A stretch of DNA of 64,000 nucleotides from Haliclona indistincta (lineage: Eukaryota; Porifera; Demospongiae; Haplosclerida; Chalinidae), in the NCBI GenBank assembly GCA_964017065.1, contig OZ024787.1:1382658-1446657 (forward strand). The letters run 5' to 3'. Below are positions 44,947 through 64,000 of the stretch, in pieces. A program made the position numbers and the translations under genes. The notes beneath the pieces are model-generated. The model made no database searches and was not told where the DNA came from. It saw only the letters and a list, made by a program, of their open reading frames with translations. Within the stretch, counting starts at the first letter, position 1; each line of letters begins with the position of its first letter.

Positions 44947-47900
44947 AGATGGTTACAGAAATGCATTTTCACTCAGGGTCATAGGGGCGTGGGTTAATAA
45001 TTAAACATTTTCGTGACAAAATTTACATGCTAGCGTGAAGAACCAGTGATTTCAACAACCAGTGATTTCAACAACCAGTGATTTCAACAACCAGTGATTT
45101 CAACAACCAGTGATTTCAACAACCAGTGATTTCATGGTCCCTGAGCCTCTGAAAAATATGGCTTTAGATGCACAAACCAAATAGTCAGTTCCCTAGGCCA
45201 TGCCAAAAAGGTAGGATTTCCCAGCGCTGACCTGAGCATAGCCCGGGCCTTCAGCCGCTTATGAGAGAGAGAGAGAAAGTATTGGAGAAAGGGAGAGTGA
45301 GTGACCGGCAGCCCGTATGGATAGGCAAGTGCGGTGACATCATTGTACCATTGGCTTAGCTATGTATCATCATCATAACTAAGCTGTTCCTACTGTGCCC
45401 TTCTTCTCAAGCTTCAGCTGACATAATCTATGACTCACTTCCAGGCGAGCTAAAATCGTGCTTTAAACTATTCATAACAGGGGCTATGAATTTAACCACC
45501 TCGTTACATCATCACTAAATGTTATTATTGGTACATTGCTCCACATACCTCAGTGTGGATATGAACCTCAAGCATGAGGTCAAGCATTCCCTTGAGAAAC
45601 TCAGCCGCATAGCTGACCACCACTGCTCGTGTTGTTCCACTATCCCCTCCTCTTGCCTGCTGCAGCAGACACTCATCCAACATACACGGCAGCAGTATGT
45701 AGAGCACCTAAAATAAGAACAGCAAAAATTTAAACAACATAAAAAGTTTACAAAAATTTGACTGGTTTTTCGAAAAAAATTTCCAAAAAATTTGATTACA
45801 AAAATTTTATATGACTCAAAATTTTTTTATTAAAGTCATGTAAAATTAGACTAATTTCACTAATTTTTGCTTACCTTGCTAATTGGATAGAAGGATCTTT
45901 GGAACATGTGTTGCAGCATCAGCTCTAGTATGGTGAGAGCGTTGCTCTCGGTCGGTGAGACATCATTGTTTTCTCCTTTCACGTCCTTCTTTCCCAGTTT
46001 CAGAGACAGGTCGAGGATGCATCCCTTAGTGAAGAAGAAGTGATAGAGCTCGAGTGAGTTACTGAACCAGAACAGAACAGGATACAGCATCGGCTGAATG
46101 ATCTTCATCACCATTTCAGGGTAACACGCTCTGAAGAGAGAGGAAAATACATCTATGACAGACCGTCCAAATTTCAACTCCACATTGTCTCATGTCGCAT
46201 GCTTGTCAGGTGTTTGTCATGTGCTTATCATGTGTTTGTCACACCATGTGGTGGTCAGTACATGCATACTTGAAATACCAGTGCACTCAAACTTGAGTAG
46301 CAATGAACACACAAGCGTATCGTAAACCACTCACTGTGCTGTAGTGGGCCTCCATTCAGCTGCTTTCTCCGTCGACTCCTACACAATGAGACATGACAAG
46401 AATGCATTGATCAGGCTAATGTCCATCGCATGCTAGATAAACTACAGCATACAGTCAATCATATTATAGCGACAGTATAGTGGAGCTATTTTGCTAACCA
46501 CTGACTGCAAACAAACTCTATACCATACTTGTGTACTGTTTGGCATTTAGGACAAATTAATTCTGTGTGGATAATATTTAGTACTACAAATAAACAGTCT
46601 ATGTAAAGTGTGGAATGTTCTTTGTGAGTATGTGCTCACCCATATTGCTACTTGAATGTGCTCCACTATCTTGCAGGCTAGTCTGCTTGCTGCCGAAGTG
46701 CCGCTGCACTTGAGGCTGTATTCGGTGCACATTGCCAGAAGGAACGACGGAGCTAGCTTGAACGTTGTCTCAACCGGACAGAGCTCAGTGATGAGCATTG
46801 CGAGGAGTCTGTCCTCCTCTGAGCTGGTGTAGGAGAACATGAGCCTCCTGTCCAGAGGGAAGGCGGTGAGCTTACTGCCGGACGCTTTGTACGTTTTGAG
46901 AGAAGATGAAGCGTAGGAGGTAGTTGCGACTGAGGGCGACACTTGTTTCGATGAGACACTATCAGAGTAACATCTACTTCTTTGTCGATTCTTCGCCTTG
47001 TAGTCACTTCTAGGATCTTGAAGAATACCAGACTGAGACTTGACTGATTTGATAGGATTGTGCTTTGCTGTTGTGCTTGAGTTAGTGTTAATGACCACGA
47101 CTTCTGCGGACGAGCCTGCGACTGCAGGAGTCAACCTTTCCTCTGCTACCTTGAGCTGTTTCACACGTGGTGAGGAAGGCTGTGACAAATTGCTGGCTGA
47201 AATGGTGGCTGTTCTCTTCGGCGATGGCGACGAACCTCCACTGATAGCTGACGAGGATGAAGAGGAGCGCGAGTGAGACTCCCATGTGATTGGTTTCCAT
47301 CTTCTGATCCCACTAGCAACGCAGTGTGACTGGGAGTGGTCTTGGAACATGAACATGTATCGTTCACCAATTTGAATGAGGTCACATGGTCTGAGCAACA
47401 TAGGTGATAGCAACTGTTGACCGTTGACAAAGACAGGGCAAAGCTCAGCAACATCTCCAGGGTCACATATACAACGAGATCTCGGCTTCATCGTACCCGT
47501 CATCAGCTCACGTGTGATGCTGCAGAGAACCTTTCCTCCTCCAATCTCAGGCATAGCTAGCTCCAGTTTGTCCTCTCTTGACTGTGTTTCACTGTTGACT
47601 GATTCAGTGCTACTACTGTCTTGTGACGTACTGGCTACGACAAGGCGGTCGCCCAGCAAACGATAGACCAACAGTTCTTTGGCGGTTCCGAGATTGAGCA
47701 GAAATGGACACGAATTCGGTACAGGGTAAGCTCCGAAGCTTGCAGGAGCTCCAGTTTCAGATTGCTCAGAAGCCTTTGTTGAGACTCTTGAGTTTTTGAG
47801 GAACTCCACTCCGCTGTCAGGTGATGAGCAGTCGAGTAGAGACAAATCCGGGACACTGCTAGGAAAGACTTTGTTACTGGGAGAGACAAGGCCGCTTTCT

Positions 47901-49274
47901 CCTGCTCCTAGAGTTTGAGGGAATTCAAACGAGCTCTCGAGTTGTATCTTGTTGCGACGAGATTCACCTCGTCTGTGAGAAGTACCACCAAACACAGGCG
48001 TTGTTGGAGGGAGTATGGAGTCCTTCTTGGTCTGCCCGGGACCGGCAGACCTTCTTGAGCGTAGCTCAAAGCGACGGGTGTAGCCGCTGGGCACGATATG
48101 GAACAGCTGCATGATGTATGGTTGTTCGTCATTCGCTAACTCTCGAGTATAGCAGACGTTGAATTCTTCCATTGCAGGCGGTGCTTTGCCTTGAGTTGGA
48201 GCAGAACTGCCATCGGCTATCTTAGTGTTGGGGCCCAGCGGTAAACTCCTCGCCGGCGAAGATGTGGGACTGTCTCCGAGTATCCCCAGACAGCTCTCGA
48301 GATTGAACGTGTTAGGATCTGCTACACTCTCCCATCGCCCGATGACCTCGTACAACATATAGTCGTTTGGGTCCATGAATTTCATTCCGTATCTCTCCAT
48401 GGCTTGTTTTACGACATCAAACACCGTACACTGCTCCGATACAAGCACACTCTTGTAGACTTGAGCGTTCTTAGCTTGTGAGTAGTAGATGTGGAACACG
48501 GTAGACATTGGGAAATGGACATCACTGTTGCTTGGTGCTGGTGAGTTGAGTGGTGAGGTGTGTGAACTAGGTATCTTGGTCGAGTCGGCTTCTGGGTATA
48601 TTGATGCAGGTCGGTGTTTTCGTTTAGATTTAAGAGACCTGGCTACGCCCTCCATGAATTGCCCCACCGCCCCCGTGCTGAATTTATGTTTCGGAAGTGG
48701 TCTTTGGTCGGGCGATAAAGAAGGAGGAGGAGTAGGCTGAGAGAAAGAACCGGAAAGAGAAGGATCCGATAGCTTAGAGTGGACTTGGTTTAGGGTCTTT
48801 TTCGGTTGTGGTGTGTGTGAATAAGTCTTGTGAAGTTTCTTTCGAGTGAGTGGGCTCTGTGTCGGGTTAGAGGTTCCACTGAGTGAGCTGCCATAACTGC
48901 ACAAACTATCGCGATCTGCTTCATTCTGGAGCTTGCAGTGTTCTACTACTCTCGGCGATTCGCTTCCTTCCGAAGGCGCTTGGGCAAGGTTAGTATTGCT
49001 CAAGACCAGCGGCACCTTGGTGACAGTACCGTCCAAAGGTATTGACGTCTTGAAAGTGTACGAAGGACTTGCTAGGCCTTTAGTGGAGCAATCGAGGATG
49101 ATTTCAAGTGGCTTCTCCTCTCGTTCAAGTTCTCTCTCCACTACAGAAAAATACTCATGGTCAATGTTTTACCCATTATTACCTCTCTCTCTCTCTCTCT
49201 CTCTCTCCCTCCCTCCCTCCCACCCACCCTCCCTCCCTCCCTCCCACCCACCCACCCACCCTCCCTCCCTCCCT

Positions 49275-49315
<41 letters not shown>

Positions 49316-52300
49316 ACAGACTCACTTCCTCCTTGCACTAAGATGACACAACAGTTATGCTCCAGTCGATCGCCAGCCACAGACTCATACTGAGGCACAA
49401 ACGTCTTCATCAGAATAGGAATGAGGCTAGCGACACTCTGAGTATTTCTCATCCCAATATTATCAGTTATCAACCGATACCCATTATAGTAATGGAAGGG
49501 AATCTGTCCTGTGAATTGAAGACCCTGTATATAGAGAAAATTATTACACAATAATGGAAAAACAATTTCAAAGACACGTGAAATGTAAGGAATGTAACAC
49601 ACGAGTGTATTGGTAGTCATAACCACTAGAATACCCTCACAAATAAACAAATAAAACTTAAATATTGTTAATCCAAGCAATCCACATAGCATGCATTCTT
49701 GATGCAAGACACTGCTGTTATATATTATACAATATGAGTAATGCAACTATATCCAGCCGTGTGTGCGTGTGTGTATAATAACAAGCAGTCTTCTATAAAG
49801 CTGAATAGACAAGGAAGAAGAAACAGCCTATTTGCATAACACTCAAGGCTCTATATCCTAGACACACGACTCAGAAGGGCTTGAATGAGAAGTTAAACAG
49901 CTATATTGTAGTGAGTTGTGCTGTAGACTAAACCACACAACTCAATGTGATTGTCTTGGTATGTGGTTTTGAGTGGGAGCAAAGGGCTGTACACAAACTA
50001 ACATGTTTCAGCTGATTGAGCACATTGCCTTGTGAGGTGGATAAAGAATGCTCGCCGTGTGCTTGTGTGATTACAAGAATTAATGCCTGAAATATCAGGC
50101 AATTACTGTACAAAGGTTGTGCAGCAGCGCCGACTAGGAATTACCGGAATAATGCAGGCGTGTATATACTACTCTTGATTGAGTAGCCACCTTTCATGTG
50201 TAGTGACAGAGACGCGCATCGAAGTATATGTCATGACTATTGAATGCGTTTAGTAACAAGCAAACAAAACAGTACTGTTAAGATTATGTGCAATAACTCT
50301 TTTTTCACTCATGAGTAGCCATCGTGTCTAATTGCAGTCATCTCCATATAATTGCCGAGTGGAAGTGACAATACTGAAGACCAATTACTCCCATGTCGTC
50401 TCAAATTGCAAGTAAGGCTACTGCTATCTAATTCGTGCATTCTTTTTTTTTCACAATTTGAGCGTTTTCTCTGGTGACTGTTTAGAGGTAGTTAAGAGAG
50501 CATTAACTCTTCTTGTGCCTCGGTGGGTGGAGCCACGAGGCATACAGTAATCATGTGTGTCTGCCTCTGTGTGTATGTCTGTCCATTCTAGTTCTGAAAG
50601 ACGGCAAAGAATCAGCTGGTGGTAAGCGCAAAATCGACATAAAACGTTAATAGCTCGTTTCACTGGTAATCAGCGCTCTCCTTGTGACTCTGCGCAATTC
50701 AGCATAAATAAACAAAAATTACCCAAAGATGTTAAAACCGATGTATGTACTGTATTGTGGTATTATAATTATCATGGTAGCATCTGGCACACACATATGT
50801 TCATACTACTGTTACTATACACAGTCTAATGGATGAAAGCAACATGGGATAGTTCACAAAGATATTCCTGAAATGTAATCACTGAATACTCAACGAAATT
50901 AACACCATCTAGATTGTATGATTATAACATACTTGCACTGCATGCAATACCTGAGGCAAATATTCTAATTTTGTGTCTGATTCTTGTGGGCAGTTGGTTT
51001 ACTAGCAATGGGTCACTCTATATTTGATCAATGGACAAGCACAGACTGGCTGCCTCTGTTTGTGAATGCTGACGATTGCGAGAATATGTGCTTTCCAGTG
51101 TAGGACTAACAATGTTGTGCATAGCTGAGCGCTATGATAGCCAAACAGTACTAAACGAGACCACGAGTGATAGAACTTGGAGCATTCCAGGTATCTTAGT
51201 AATCGCACGTACTAAGATGAAACCAATTGCTAAACACCATAATGATCACCGACTCTGGTCACTGTTGAGCGCACGTGCTCGCTCAAAACTCGCTGTGATA
51301 ACCTAAATGTTTAACCCTCAGGCAACCACATCAAGGAAATAAGCTGTTTAGCAAGAGCGTTAAAACTCGCTGTGTTAAACCAAATGTTTAACCCCCAGGC
51401 ACCCACATCAAGGAAATAAGCTGTTTAGCAAGAGCGTTAAAACTAGCTGTGTTAACCTAAATATTTAACCCTCAGGCAACCACATCAAGGAAATAATCTG
51501 TTTAATTTAGCAAGAGTGTTAAAACTAGCTGTGCTAACCTAAATATTTAACCCCCAGGCACCCACATCAAGGAAATAAGCAGAGTGTTAAACCAGAATTT
51601 GATTATTCTATTAATAGTCTGTACACTAGGTCTAAGAGTAGTTTAGCTAATAGCTAAATTGTGAGAGCAGAACACGCCTTGGTCATGTAATGTCAACAGA
51701 AGCCATTTGCTTTTAATGCAGAAATTAAAGTTGAGTTACTATTACATTATTGTGTTACTACTATTCTCCTGAATCGCGATTGTTTTTCCCCTGGTTGAAA
51801 GAGGCTTAATTCAGGCTAAGTGGTGGTATGCTAGTGAAGCGTTAAGGCGTACTGCGTCAGCGGATGCTTTTTAGGTTTGAAGAATTCAGTTTTTCCCACC
51901 TACACATAGTTGGAGTTACTCGTGCTTTGAGACTACACGATAAACACACAATGATGATGACAAATCACACACACACACCCCCCAGCTATACACCTCAGCA
52001 CATCATGGTCACAGACTCAGCAAAAGCTTTAAATTATTGTGTCTCGATTCAGAGAATTTCACCATGTCACAGCCAAATCATAAAACGGACTTGCCCATTG
52101 ATGTTTACGCACAGCACAGAGGTTTCACAAATCAGCCAATTGGTAGCGCTAGGTGTGTGTGTCAAACCATTAGTGACTAGCCACTACAAAGCGCAGCTAT
52201 GCACTTCACAGCCTGGGCTAAAGAAGCCTCACCTGTACACCACTAACAAAACAAAGCTTGTGTAGAAATCTTATACTGTACAACTGATGTAATCTGTTTT

Positions 52301-55271
52301 AAAACAACCATTATATGCACCCAATAATTGTTCATTCTCACAGCTTGTGACGCAATATTGTGTGAAACCATTATGAATGATCGCGGTACAAACAGAGTTG
52401 CACTGATGTAACACAGCCCATTGCAAGTGAAATTTGTGAACTTCCGTCAAAACAATTAAAAGCTTACACAGTTACACAGGAAAGCGCTACACAATTATAA
52501 TTTTTGTCTATAATGCATCTACCTGAAATCGAGGTATGATAATGACATGCAGCTTTCCTGACAGGACAAGGCTTTGCAGAGGAGGAGCACAATAATTCGC
52601 AAATTAGTGTCAAAGTGCACATGTGTCCAGCACAACCAAAGGTGTGTTTAAATGCATGACTTATTTTTAAATGATCTCAATAGTGAAAAATGAGAGGAAT
52701 TAGATAATCACCGCACCTTTGAGCAGTGTTCGAATGATACCATTATTATAGAACAATGAATTGAGTTATGCCGACATAGTAGTAGTTGGTGTAATCCGAT
52801 ATTGCACCAGAGGTGATTCCCATGGCTGCTGGTGCAATGTGCTTGAAAGGCGATGACACATGCCCTGTTGACACCAGAGCAAATTCACAGCGACATGCAA
52901 TCTACCATATGCCTCGCATTCCAACATAGGATTGAATTACTGTCCACAGTGAAATTGCTTTTATGCAGTCACAGTACAATGGCCGTGTATGTGCCCTGAG
53001 CAACATCTGTGACCTCAATTATAGTATGTGCAGGTTCAGGATTTCAGTTTTCTATCAGGATATGAGATGGTGTCTACAATCGTGCCACATGACCTAATAG
53101 TGAGGATTTCTCACAAGTTGATAATAACAAAGTGTTGATCAGCTACTACACTTGTGACAATTTGGTAAACTTGCTTAAAAACCATTCAACAAAGCTTTGG
53201 ATTGTGTAAACACGGCGCTATGTAACTGCATTGACAGCTGGCTAGTGCTAATGCACGCTCTGAGATAGTTTGCAAAATCAATGCTTTGTACTGAGTGTAA
53301 TGCTATTGTAACCAACATCCGTACACAACCAATCCTCTTGAATCTGGCACGATATCTCTACGATAGCTCAACAGATCAACAATAACATTCCTGGATTCTC
53401 CACTTGGCACGCAATCTACAACAGAACCGAACTCACAAACAATTCTTTAGAATTTGGCACTCTACTCAATAATCAGCCAAGACAAGACAAACAATGGTAT
53501 TTCCCAAAAATGTATTTGAAGTATGTGCTTCATTGTTTGTTTCAGTTGTCAACATCTGAATTATGTTTGTGCCGTTTGTGCTGATGCAGTGCATAGCTGT
53601 TTGAACACAGCACAGATGTTTGCACTGGAAGACACCAAATATAGTCGAATGGGCCTGTTCAGATTATACTCAAGCCTTTGGTGCATTAGCGCAAATTGCT
53701 GTGAGTAATTGAATAATTGCAGTCCAACAGCATTGGTGGAGTTGGTACACAGGATGGTGAGTAATTTAGAATCAGGTTACAATGTTGTATTGCGGTGTGT
53801 GTGTGGTTGGGACAACTGTATAGAGCAGTGTAAGGTTATCTCGCGGCACCCACACTCCATTACGGCGGTTTTATTACAAGTGAAAACCATCAATCATAGA
53901 GCGTAAACCATGTTCAAGCAATGCTCCATTCAAATAAGGCACAAATCATGCTTTGCACTTTAGTCACAAGCAACAAAGCACTGTATTAATGCTGAAAATC
54001 ACTTTGATATGCAACTTTGTCGTCAAAATATTTCCAGTAAAAATGGTTCCATGCTGAGAAATGTTTTTGAAAATAGACAGCGAGTCTGTTCGTAGAAACA
54101 TCACAGTTGTCAGCAACATAGCTTTCTGTTGTAAAGGCATCCTTTAAATTATACGGCTAAGCAATGTGTGGTTGATATATGACACAGCGCTTTATCTACC
54201 AACACATTAGCATACAGTACTGAGAAGTGTATAGCAGCTGGTTGAATGGTATGACAAACATTCCAGCAAGCTACAGTATGGGGTCAGTAATTAAGAGGGA
54301 GAGGCTCAACAGAATGGTGAGAATTGTTCTTCTCAAAACACTACAAACTGAACAACTTCTAGCTGTCATCCACAGAATCACTAGGTTGACCCAAGCCTCT
54401 AAACAGACATTCTCTGTCAACAAAATTGCATTCATTGATAGTACTAAGTGTTCTCAGATAATTCTGGTTTGGCAAATTGCTTCCCAAGCTGCTTAGAACA
54501 CAGCTATTAGCTGTACAGTCTGGCTGAATTTGGCTTCTGTTGTCTAAGATCACAGGATACCCAATCAAAACAATATGGGGCAGCTAACCAGGCTAATGGT
54601 TGAGGATTGTGGTGGAAAATCTCCTCAAGCAACTTCAGTACACACCTGTGCTTCACACAGACACATTAGGCTTCATTCATCTGCTACACGTACACACAAA
54701 GACAATATACCATCTCCCCAGTGGAGTATGTAATTGGGCCCACACACAACACAGCAAAAATACTAAACCACAACCCAGTACTATCTGTGTGCCTATCCAT
54801 CCCAAGGATATCAAATGGTGTTTATCTGTGCTTGCTTTCTGTGCTAATAAAAACGGTATCTCAGGTCGGTACACAGCTTAGTACAGGTGTCGACAGCTGA
54901 CTATGTAAACACTTGGTGTACACAACGTTTCGAGCTACTTTTTCTAGTAGACTATAAAGTAGTGCGAACACGACAAGCAGTAGGTGAACCTGTTGTGTAC
55001 TGTTAACAGACAACTTAACACGTACCTCGGCGTGCAAGTGCACCTCTGGGTCTTTCTTCTTGTTGTAGATGGCTATCTGCTCTCGTAGCAGCGCCACGGG
55101 GTTCCGCGAGCTCGAGTAGCTGATCCTGCGGCTGGGCCGTTTCCCTATCATGTCCGTCGTGTGTCTGCGCTGCTGGAAGAGTCCCTCTATCTCCTCTCCG
55201 CTCTCCAAGACCTCGCTAAACAGCAGCCGGCGCTCCTGATGTTTCTGTCTAGTTTGTAGTTCTTCAGTCAT
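42092..55271 (-). CDS. RADIL: RADIL-like Ras-effector scaffold (RA, FHA, DIL, PDZ)
   Basis: Predicted exons from the start: 55026-55271, 49326-49524, 46640-49140, 46335-46378, 45875-46130, 45549-45707, 44609-44854, 44405-44555, 44180-44326, 44037-44040 (4-nt microexon), 43615-43948, 43450-43515, 43319-43392, 42092-42170; all join in phase. The large exon holds a Ras-association domain (FHIYYSQAKNAQVYKSVLVS) and an FHA-like domain (AELCPVFVNGQQLL ... LIQIGERYMFMFQD). The DIL domain spans YPVLFWFSNSLELYHFF to FPALHPVQLHFLLTHCSL, followed by a segment like human RADIL (VFPTDGFVLDLN). A C-terminal PDZ (GDTGFGITVVEGK, PGDMVLAIDD) spans the last four exons. Family knowledge: a Rap1/G-protein effector at the membrane controlling adhesion. 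The first two exons are not recognisable domains, and the 5.5-kb first intron is unusually long. Afadin is less likely because only one RA domain is seen. Confidence 0.85.
42239..43109. mobile_element. Fold-back element with ~310-bp inverted repeats and TTAA ends
   Basis: The left arm 42243-42555 and right arm 42800-43105 are near-identical reverse complements, starting GGTGGCGGGTGCGCATGAAT, with a ~245-bp unique centre. TTAA flanks both ends (42239-42242, 43106-43109). It lies in the last RADIL intron, between the two exons that encode the end of the PDZ domain. Open frames in the arms are shadows of the repeat. Confidence 0.85.
43150..43295 (+). repeat. 26-bp tandem repeat in RADIL intron
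   Basis: About five copies of CCATGGATTAAAACCTTTAT followed by TTTT. It lies between the fold-back element and the PDZ exon at 43319. Confidence 0.9.
44037..44040 (-). other. RADIL: Predicted 4-nt microexon of RADIL
   Basis: On the minus strand: ataacag, AGAG, gtaagaattg. The exon before it ends in phase 1 (donor gtgagc at 44179) and the exon after it starts in phase 2 (acceptor gtgcag at 43949). Exactly one extra base modulo three is needed, and AGAG provides it, giving ...GTK-K-S-VDVIKVDG. Without it the frame hits TGA within a few codons. Confidence 0.5.
44081..44140 (+). repeat. GA microsatellite in RADIL intron
   Basis: (GA)n with one AAAG interruption. On the gene strand it is a CT tract upstream of the predicted microexon. 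Confidence 0.9.
44862..44943 (+). repeat. GA microsatellite in RADIL intron
   Basis: Pure (GA)n next to the acceptor of the DIL exon 44609-44854. It forms that intron's polypyrimidine tract on the minus strand. Confidence 0.95.
45042..45133 (+). repeat. 16-bp tandem repeat in RADIL intron
   Basis: Six copies of AACCAGTGATTTCAAC, nearly identical. Confidence 0.95.
49183..49315 (+). repeat. CT/CCCTCC microsatellite in RADIL intron
   Basis: (CT)n, then CCCTCCCTCC and CCCACCCACC blocks, then (CT)n again. It fills the intron between exons 46640-49140 and 49326-49524. Confidence 0.95.
50518..50650 (-). repeat. Dispersed repeat B, copy 2
   Basis: The reverse complement matches 26160-26310 in the P2 insertion: shared CTTACCACCAGCTGATTCTT, GCCGTCTTTCAGAACTAGA and CCTCGTGGCTCC-CCCACCGAGGCA, the last being a palindrome-like end. 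Confidence 0.75.
51284..51597 (+). repeat. 77-bp tandem repeat
   Basis: Four copies spaced 77, 77 and 82 bp. Each contains TTTAACCCTCAGGCAACCAC, ATCAAGGAAATAAGCTGTTT and AGCAAGAGCGTTAAAACT. Confidence 0.9.
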
Positions 55272-55551
55272 GACGATCTCCAGGTCATCACAACGATCGA
55301 TCCGTAGTGCACAGGCTAATTCAATCAACTCGCTTTCACTCTATTCTATGTGTCGTCTAGGGCAAACAGCGCATTATACAGTATTCTCAAGCATCACGCG
55401 CTATGTGTAGAATGACTTCTTCCTGCGCTACTAGGCATTTTGTTACTGACCGCACATGAGAGGGTGGGGCTAAACTGCATTCCGATCCAAAGTTCCAAAC
55501 ATTCCAACGTGACGTCATCACAAACACGCCCATTTTGAGTGTGATTTTGCA
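55272..55551. promoter_or_regulatory. Divergent promoter between RADIL and BRX1
   Basis: 280 bp separate the two start codons. A perfect CRE, TGACGTCA, lies at 55510-55517, about 35 bp before the BRX1 ATG. A GGGTGGGGC box (about 55462) may be an Sp/KLF site. No TATA box is evident. The short distance suggests a shared bidirectional promoter. Confidence 0.6.
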
Positions 55552-63909
<8,358 letters not shown>

Positions 63910-64000
63910 TACATATATTATTGTAATAGAAAATTTGACAACGGATGGAAATAATGACAACAGATAGCGTGTACACAGAAGTGAAATCAAGTGTGAGGGT

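Larger units (their letters stand above)
49525..55025 (-). other. Long first intron of RADIL
   Basis: Donor gtacgt at 55025 and acceptor tatacag at 49525. Apart from a dispersed repeat (50518-50650), a 77-bp tandem repeat (51284-51597) and a short inverted pair ATTGCACCAG/CTGGTGCAAT (about 52792-52838), no exon or gene is recognised in 5.5 kb. Confidence 0.55.

Noticed and set aside
42092..55271. Afadin as the identity of the minus-strand scaffold gene
   Set aside because: Only one RA domain is seen, and the DIL-to-PDZ order and segments match the RADIL/RASIP type better.

Overview
The window looks like nuclear DNA of an early-branching animal, most likely a demosponge. I infer this from gene content, not from a database match. 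It has vertebrate-like genes with short introns (an ABCC/MRP transporter, a RADIL-type Ras-effector scaffold and the ribosome-biogenesis factor BRX1). It also has expanded TRIM-NHL and ankyrin-Roc-COR genes, many microsatellites, and many short inverted-repeat elements. One 200-base run of N (487-686) marks an assembly gap.

Layout. At 1-12.5 kb a plus-strand ABCC (MRP1-like) gene has 15 recognisable exon pieces. Its 7.3-kb intron (873-8220) holds a complete same-strand TRIM-NHL gene, a broken Crypton-type tyrosine-recombinase gene (DUF3504 domain) that was cut by a TTAA-flanked MITE, and two long-terminal-inverted-repeat elements. From 13.1 to 41 kb there is a minus-strand array of proton-coupled oligopeptide-transporter-like (POT/PTR2, MFS) genes. 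Four are intact and intronless (13164-14744, 31005-32531, 34281-35879, 38846-40375), one is split by a ~1-kb insertion (24405-26940), and at least six are pseudogenes or fragments. Inside this array lie a truncated second TRIM gene (18257-19120, +) and an ankyrin-Roc-COR gene (19023-21981, -) that converge and overlap, plus LINE fragments and minisatellites.

From 42.1 to 55.3 kb a RADIL-like gene runs on the minus strand in 14 predicted exons, including a predicted 4-nt microexon. It shares a 280-bp divergent promoter, with a perfect CRE, with BRX1 (55552-63909, +, 12 exons, one GC-AG intron).

The most unusual feature is the POT-like array. Long DNA blocks are nearly identical between paralogues, including at synonymous positions, and alternate sharply with short blocks that are strongly divergent. 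Even the broken copies keep parts of the constant blocks. This pattern suggests segmental duplication plus gene conversion around variable membrane or loop cassettes. The genes do not form an operon. The links between them are structural: nested, convergent and divergent arrangements and tandem duplication.
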